From assembly GCF_000504245.1 (NCBI RefSeq), contig NZ_KI632509.1:4615502-4679501 (forward strand): a DNA stretch of 64,000 nucleotides, given 5' to 3'. This DNA comes from Haloechinothrix halophila YIM 93223. Lineage in GTDB: Bacteria > Actinomycetota > Actinomycetes > Mycobacteriales > Pseudonocardiaceae. How positions within the stretch are numbered: position 1 is the stretch's first letter; every line of letters begins with the position of its first letter. The notes under the pieces were generated by a model, which was given only the letters and a program-made list of their open reading frames with translations, did no database searches and had not been told where the DNA came from. Position numbers and translations under genes: made by a program. Shown piece after piece: positions 60,088 to 64,000 of this stretch.

Positions 60088-60866
60088 GACGCGACCTCGT
60101 AGGGCACGTTGTAGCGCTTCAGCTCGGCCAGCGCGCTCTCCTGCGCACCGGAGTCGACGATGACCAGGTCGAACTCCGCGAGCGGCACCAGCCGGTGCAG
60201 CGCGACTTTGCCGAGCTTGGTGTGGTCCATCAGCAGGTAGCGCTTCTCCGCGACCTCCAGCATCTTGCGTTTCACCGCGACGATGCGGTCCTCCTGGTGG
60301 AAGGCGTAACGCCCCGACAGCGCCGAGGTGGACACGAACGCCGCGTCCACCCGGATCGAGTCGATGCATTCCAGGCAGGTGACCCCGAGGAAGGAGTCGT
60401 GCAGCGGGTCGTAGTCGCCGCCGAGCGCGGTGAGCGAGATTCCCCGGTATTCGCTGAGCTTGCGCATGGCGTCCAGGTAGTTGGTCGCCACCCGCAACGG
60501 GGTGATCTCCGCGAGCAGCGGGATCATGGACGCCGTCGTGGTCGCGTCATCCAGCATGATGGACATGCCGGGCTCCACATAGGACGCCGCGACCTTCGCG
60601 ATGGCTTCCTTCTGCGCCCGCATCGCCTTCTTGCGATAGGTCACATTGGATTCGAAGACCCCTGAGGGTTGCGCGGTGACGCCGCCCCGGTACTTGCGGA
60701 CCATGCCCTGACGTTCCAGCTCGTCCAGGTCCCGGTGCACGGTCATCACGCTGACACCGAACATGGTGGCCAGCTCCTGTGCTGAGATGCTGCCCCTGTC
60801 GGTGACCACGTCCGAGATCTGCTTCTGGCGGTCCTCGGGCGTGCGAGTCTTGGCTTCCTCGGTCAT
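60084..60866 (-). CDS. DeoR-family transcriptional regulator
   Basis: A 260-residue repressor with an N-terminal DeoR winged helix (DRGSISAQELATMFGVSVMTVHRDLDELERQG, residues about 24-55, read in parts) and a C-terminal sugar-phosphate sensor domain (SIMLDDATTTASMIPLLA, LTALGGDYDPLHDSFLG, YLLMDHTKLGKVALH). DeoR proteins usually repress the operon they belong to and are released by a phosphorylated intermediate. It lies between the second ATPase gene and the HAD gene with 4-base overlaps on both sides, so it is likely autoregulated. Confidence 0.92.
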   Translation of the reverse strand: MTEEAKTRTPEDRQKQISDVVTDRGSISAQELATMFGVSVMTVHRDLDELERQGMVRKYRGGVTAQPSGVFESNVTYRKKAMRAQKEAIAKVAASYVEPGMSIMLDDATTTASMIPLLAEITPLRVATNYLDAMRKLSEYRGISLTALGGDYDPLHDSFLGVTCLECIDSIRVDAAFVSTSALSGRYAFHQEDRIVAVKRKMLEVAEKRYLLMDHTKLGKVALHRLVPLAEFDLVIVDSGAQESALAELKRYNVPYEVAS

Positions 60867-61984
60867 CGGGAGAGTCGCCTTCCATCATCGCTGTCGCTGT
60901 CGCCGAACACGTGCACTGTGGCAGGGTCGAGCAGCAGGCTCACCTTGTCGTCCACGGTGAGACCTCCGACGTCACTGCGCGGCGCCACCACCGAGACCAG
61001 CGACTCCCCGACCCGCACCGTGACCTCGGTCTGCCGGCCAAGGTGTTCCAGCACGTAGACGACGCCGTCCAGCCGTTCGTGGCCCGCTGGCTGGTCTCCG
61101 GCGCCCGTATGCAGCGAAAGGTCGCGCGGGCGGATGCCGATCCGCACCTGCTCACCCGCGGCCGCATCGACATCGGGCACCGGCACCGCGATGGCACCGT
61201 CCGAGCTGAGGAACCGCAGGGTGCCGTTGTCGTCGACCAGCCCGCCGGATACGAAGCTGATGCGGGGCTTGCCGAACGCCTGCGCCACGAACGCGGTCTC
61301 CGGCGCGTTCCATACCTGCTCCGGCGTGCCGACCTGCAGGATTTGGCCGTCCTTGATCACCCCGATGCGGTCGGCGAGCGAGAGCGCTTCCACGTAGTCG
61401 TGGGTGACATAGACGGTGGTGGTGTTCAGCTCGCCGTGGGCGATGCGCTTCAGCTCCGCCCGCATCGAGGTGCGCAGCTTGGCGTCCAAATGCGACAGCG
61501 GCTCATCAAGCAGGTAGGCGTTGGCCGGTCGCACCAGCACGCGGCCGAGTGCGACCCGCTGCCGCTGGCCGTTGGAGAGCTGGTCGACGCCCCTGTCGAG
61601 CAGGTGCGCCACACCGAGCATCTCGGCGGTACGGCCCACCCGCTCCCGCACCTCGCCGTCCGGCAGCCGCAGCACCGGGGAGCGCAGCGGCGATGCCATG
61701 TTGTCGAAGACGTTGTGCTGCGGGTAGAGCGCGTAGCTCTCGAAGCACATCGCCAGGTTGCGGTGGTTCGGCTCGATCTCGCCCGCGTTCTGCCCGCCGA
61801 GCCACACCTCGCCGGAGTCCGGCTGCACCAGCCCCGCGATGCTCTTGAGTGTGGTGGTCTTGCCAGCACCTGACGGGCCGAGCAGACAGAAGAACTCGCC
61901 GTCGTTGACGCTGAACGAGACGTCGTCCAGCGCGACGAGCTTGCCGAACGTCTTGCGCACCGAGCGCACGTCGATCGTTGCCAT
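60863..61984 (-). CDS. ABC transporter ATP-binding protein (second ATPase)
   Basis: A 373-residue importer ATPase distinct from the one at 56104-57171. Walker A is GPSGAGKTTT, signature LSNGQRQRVALGRVL, Walker B NAYLLDEPLSHLD and switch His in YVTHDYVEA; a C-terminal OB-like domain follows (VRIGIRPRDLSLHT). The signature LSNGQ and the two-ATPase organisation resemble GlpT/GlpS of the glycerol ABC system (from memory). ATG at 61984 overlaps the permease stop by one base. Together with the two permeases and the binding protein it forms the operon's uptake system. Confidence 0.93.
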   Translation of the reverse strand: MATIDVRSVRKTFGKLVALDDVSFSVNDGEFFCLLGPSGAGKTTTLKSIAGLVQPDSGEVWLGGQNAGEIEPNHRNLAMCFESYALYPQHNVFDNMASPLRSPVLRLPDGEVRERVGRTAEMLGVAHLLDRGVDQLSNGQRQRVALGRVLVRPANAYLLDEPLSHLDAKLRTSMRAELKRIAHGELNTTTVYVTHDYVEALSLADRIGVIKDGQILQVGTPEQVWNAPETAFVAQAFGKPRISFVSGGLVDDNGTLRFLSSDGAIAVPVPDVDAAAGEQVRIGIRPRDLSLHTGAGDQPAGHERLDGVVYVLEHLGRQTEVTVRVGESLVSVVAPRSDVGGLTVDDKVSLLLDPATVHVFGDSDSDDGRRLSR

Positions 61985-62913
61985 CAGCCTTTCACCGCCC
62001 CGAACGACAGGCCGCGGACCAGATAGCGCTGGATGCACAGCGCGAGCACCAGCGGTGGCAGCACCGCCATCACCGCACCGGCCGCGACGAGGTTGAACCG
62101 CACCTGGTTGCCGCCGAGGAAGGCCAGCGAACTCACCGTCACCGTCTGCGCGTCACCCGAGGTGAGCGTGAACGGGAAGATGAAGTTGTTCCAGGCGAAG
62201 ATGAACGCCAGCAGGCACACCGCCGCGATGCCCGGCCGCACCAGCGGCAGCACGATCTTGAAGAACGCCTGCCTGCGGGTGTAGCCGTCCAGCAACGCCG
62301 CTTCCTCCAGCTCGGCTGGCAGGTCCTGGAAGAACGAGCGCAGGATCCACACCACCAGCGGCATGGTCACCAGCTGCAGCACCCAGACCATCCCGAAGAT
62401 CGTGTCGTAGAGGCCGATCTGCTGGTAGATCACGCCGAGCGGGATGATCACGACGAGTTCCGGCGCGAACCGGAAGCTCAGCAGCGTGAACATCAGGTCC
62501 TCGCTGCCCTTGAACCGGTACCGGGCCGCCGCATAGGCGGCAGGGATGCCGATCGCCAGCGAGACCAGCACCGCTCCGGTGGACGTCGCGAGGCTGGCGA
62601 GGAAGAACCGCACGTACGACGAGCCGGAGTCGCCAAGCCCGAGCACGGTCTGGTAGTTCTCCAGCGTCGGCGTGAACCACAGGTAGGTAGTGGTCTGCTC
62701 GGCGTTGGTCTTCAGGCTCAGCGCCACGATGAACAGCACCGGTAGCAGCGAGAACGCGAAGTACAGCACCAGCGCCAGATTCGCGAGCAGACCTGCCGCG
62801 GAGCCACGCTGTGCCGCACGCTGGTCTGCCCTGCGCGCAGCGGTCGGCGGTGGTTTCGTTGGTGCCGGTGCGGCGGCCGGTTGCGCCTGGGTCGGCTCGG
62901 TCGTTGTTGCCAT
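61984..62913 (-). CDS. ABC transporter permease (MalG/UgpE type)
   Basis: A 309-residue inner-membrane permease with about six helices (LALVLYFAFSLLPVLFIVALSL first). The EAA loop EEAALLDGYTRRQAFFKIVLP contacts an ATPase. The N-terminal 38 residues are Ala/Pro-rich and cytoplasmic. ATG at 62913 has GGGAG about ten bases upstream; a GTG at 62922 that overlaps the previous stop (GTGA) is the alternative. It pairs with the permease at 62919-63914. Confidence 0.93.
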   Translation of the reverse strand: MATTTEPTQAQPAAAPAPTKPPPTAARRADQRAAQRGSAAGLLANLALVLYFAFSLLPVLFIVALSLKTNAEQTTTYLWFTPTLENYQTVLGLGDSGSSYVRFFLASLATSTGAVLVSLAIGIPAAYAAARYRFKGSEDLMFTLLSFRFAPELVVIIPLGVIYQQIGLYDTIFGMVWVLQLVTMPLVVWILRSFFQDLPAELEEAALLDGYTRRQAFFKIVLPLVRPGIAAVCLLAFIFAWNNFIFPFTLTSGDAQTVTVSSLAFLGGNQVRFNLVAAGAVMAVLPPLVLALCIQRYLVRGLSFGAVKG

Positions 62914-62918
62914 CGCGC

Positions 62919-63914
62919 TCACACTCCCGCTGCCCGGTCTTGGATCCGGCGCAGGTACTTGACGAGGATCATGGAGATGACGAACACCAGCAGCCACAGC
63001 AAGAACATGTAGGTCAGTCCCCTGCTGTAGCGGGCGTAGCTGATCGCTTCCAGGTAGGCGCTGATCTGCAACGTCGTCGTGGCGTCACCCGGCCCACCTG
63101 AGGTGAGGCCGAAGATGACGTCGAACATCTTCAGGTTGTCCATCAGCCGGAAGATCACCGCGACCAGCAGGTACGGCCACAGCATCGGAAGCGTCAGCTT
63201 GCGGAACGTCAGCCACCAGCCAGCGCCGTCGACAGCGGACGCCTCGAATGGCGACTTCGGCAGCGACCGCAGCCCGGCGAGCGCGATGATCGCGACGAAC
63301 GGGGTGAAGATCCAGGCGTCGACGATCACTGCCCACACCATCGCCATCACCGGCGAGTCCGTGCCGTTGTAGTCGTTGACGCCGAAGAACTGCGCGATCG
63401 GACGGACCCAACCGACCTCGGGCAGCAGCAACAGCTTCCACATGATCGCCGCGAGAATCGGCGCCACCATCAGCGGCACGATGAGCACGCGTTCGAACAG
63501 CTTGCCGACGAGGCTGCTGCGGTTCAGCAGCAGCGCCACCCCGACACCAAGCACGGTCTCCAGCACCGTGGCGCTCAGCGCGAAGGTCAGCGTGACCCGG
63601 ACCGACGTCCAGAACGCATCGCTGCCGAGGATCGTGGTGAAGTTGTCGAAGCCGACGGCGTCCGGGGCGGGGTTGGCCGCCGAGAAGTCGAAGAACGTGT
63701 ACGAGACGCCGAGGAAGAACGGGTACAGGATGCCCGCGCACAGCAGCACGGCGGGCACCGACAGCAGGTACGGGCGCAACGCCTTGCGCCGCCGCGACAC
63801 CCTTGGCGCGCCGGCCAGCGGCGCTGGCTGGTTATCGCGACCTGCGCCGTCCGGCGGCGGGGTTTCAGCGGTGGCGGTACCACCGCGCGATCCCGCGAGC
63901 GGATCGTCGGACAT
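62919..63914 (-). CDS. ABC transporter permease (MalF/UgpA type)
   Basis: A 331-residue permease with an Ala/Pro-rich N-terminal tail, a first helix PYLLSVPAVLLCAGILYPFFLG and about five more. The EAA loop is FEASAVDGAGWWLTFRKLTLP. It ends with the helix FLLWLLVFVISMILV and a basic tail. Its ATG overlaps the stop of the solute-binding protein gene (TGATG), which enters from the right. Subunit of the polyol importer. Confidence 0.93.
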   Translation of the reverse strand: MSDDPLAGSRGGTATAETPPPDGAGRDNQPAPLAGAPRVSRRRKALRPYLLSVPAVLLCAGILYPFFLGVSYTFFDFSAANPAPDAVGFDNFTTILGSDAFWTSVRVTLTFALSATVLETVLGVGVALLLNRSSLVGKLFERVLIVPLMVAPILAAIMWKLLLLPEVGWVRPIAQFFGVNDYNGTDSPVMAMVWAVIVDAWIFTPFVAIIALAGLRSLPKSPFEASAVDGAGWWLTFRKLTLPMLWPYLLVAVIFRLMDNLKMFDVIFGLTSGGPGDATTTLQISAYLEAISYARYSRGLTYMFLLWLLVFVISMILVKYLRRIQDRAAGV

Positions 63915-64000
63915 CAGCCGTTGACCCTCCCCTCCAGGTCATTGGCGAGCTTGTCGAGCGTCCCCGATGCGTCGGAGCCGTTGTAGATCTGCTGCAGCGC
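63914..64000 (-). CDS. extracellular solute-binding protein, C-terminal end only
   Basis: The last 28 codons of a gene that starts beyond the right edge: ALQQIYNGSDASGTLDKLAN then DLEGRVNG and stop. The Ala/Leu-rich amphipathic helix is the usual C-terminus of ABC sugar-binding proteins, and its place directly before two permease genes supports this. Its stop overlaps the permease ATG by one base. It is probably the first gene of the operon, or near it. Confidence 0.75.
   Translation of the reverse strand, partial: ALQQIYNGSDASGTLDKLANDLEGRVNG

Overview
The window is about 64 kb of high-GC actinobacterial DNA with frequent GTG starts and enzymes typical of mycothiol-producing bacteria (a mycothiol-dependent-nitroreductase-like DsbA protein, a mycothiol-dependent isomerase family protein, truncated haemoglobin O). 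From about 1 to 24.4 kb the gene order matches, from memory, the Mycobacterium tuberculosis block Rv2464c-Rv2478c: nei, rpiB, DsbA-like, pepN, DUF5130, HNH, glbO, aglA, Rv2474c-like, NAD-glutamate dehydrogenase, ettA, ssb. Several genes are interleaved (MBL hydrolase, methyltransferase, aldehyde dehydrogenase, MscS channel, PD-(D/E)XK-like protein, a TPR/Pro-Trp-rich protein). Base composition, gene content and intergenic repeats suggest Pseudonocardiaceae or a close relative. The species cannot be named from the sequence.

Layout. 1-24.4 kb: conserved chromosomal core. 24.57-27.30 kb: a small islet bounded on the right by a tRNA-Arg(TCT) gene and on the left by a degenerate copy of that tRNA's 3' end; it holds an XRE/TPR regulator and several overlapping tiny genes but no recognisable integrase. 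27.5-38.9 kb: mixed metabolic and stress genes: a CopD-CtaG fusion, a methyltransferase, a BNR-repeat protein coupled to a MoaD/ThiS-like protein, an orphan antitoxin with a truncated toxin, a YCII/ECF sigma pair, a PhoD-like phosphatase, kynureninase, an MBL hydrolase. 38.9-40.0 kb: a gene-poor, relatively AT-rich stretch with inverted repeats and a truncated small membrane gene. 40.0-51.2 kb: a secreted subtilase, hemerythrin, ECF sigma/zinc anti-sigma pair, YeiH with a divergent LysR, a small secreted protein, aldo/keto reductase, thioredoxin, an M15-like secreted protein, an EthA-like monooxygenase, and a frameshifted FitA-like antitoxin followed by 21-bp tandem repeats.

51.2-64.0 kb: one long minus-strand operon entering from the right edge. 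Its genes overlap by 1-4 nt at most junctions. It encodes an ABC importer (solute-binding protein, two permeases, two different ATPases), a DeoR regulator, a HAD phosphatase, a fused DhaK-DhaL kinase resembling erythrulose kinases, an RpiB-type isomerase, a 2-hydroxyacid dehydrogenase, an FGGY kinase, a class II aldolase and a GlpD-like dehydrogenase. The likely logic is import of a polyol, phosphorylation, oxidation to a ketose phosphate, then isomerisation or aldol cleavage into central metabolism; a C4 polyol (erythritol or threitol type) is the best guess. A palindromic repeat sits in frame in the linker of the fused kinase.

The most unusual observations are the polyol operon with its two-ATPase transporter and repeat-bearing kinase, the tRNA-Arg islet, two eroded toxin-antitoxin loci, the BNR/MoaD gene pair, and two unrelated 21-bp-period noncoding repeat arrays.
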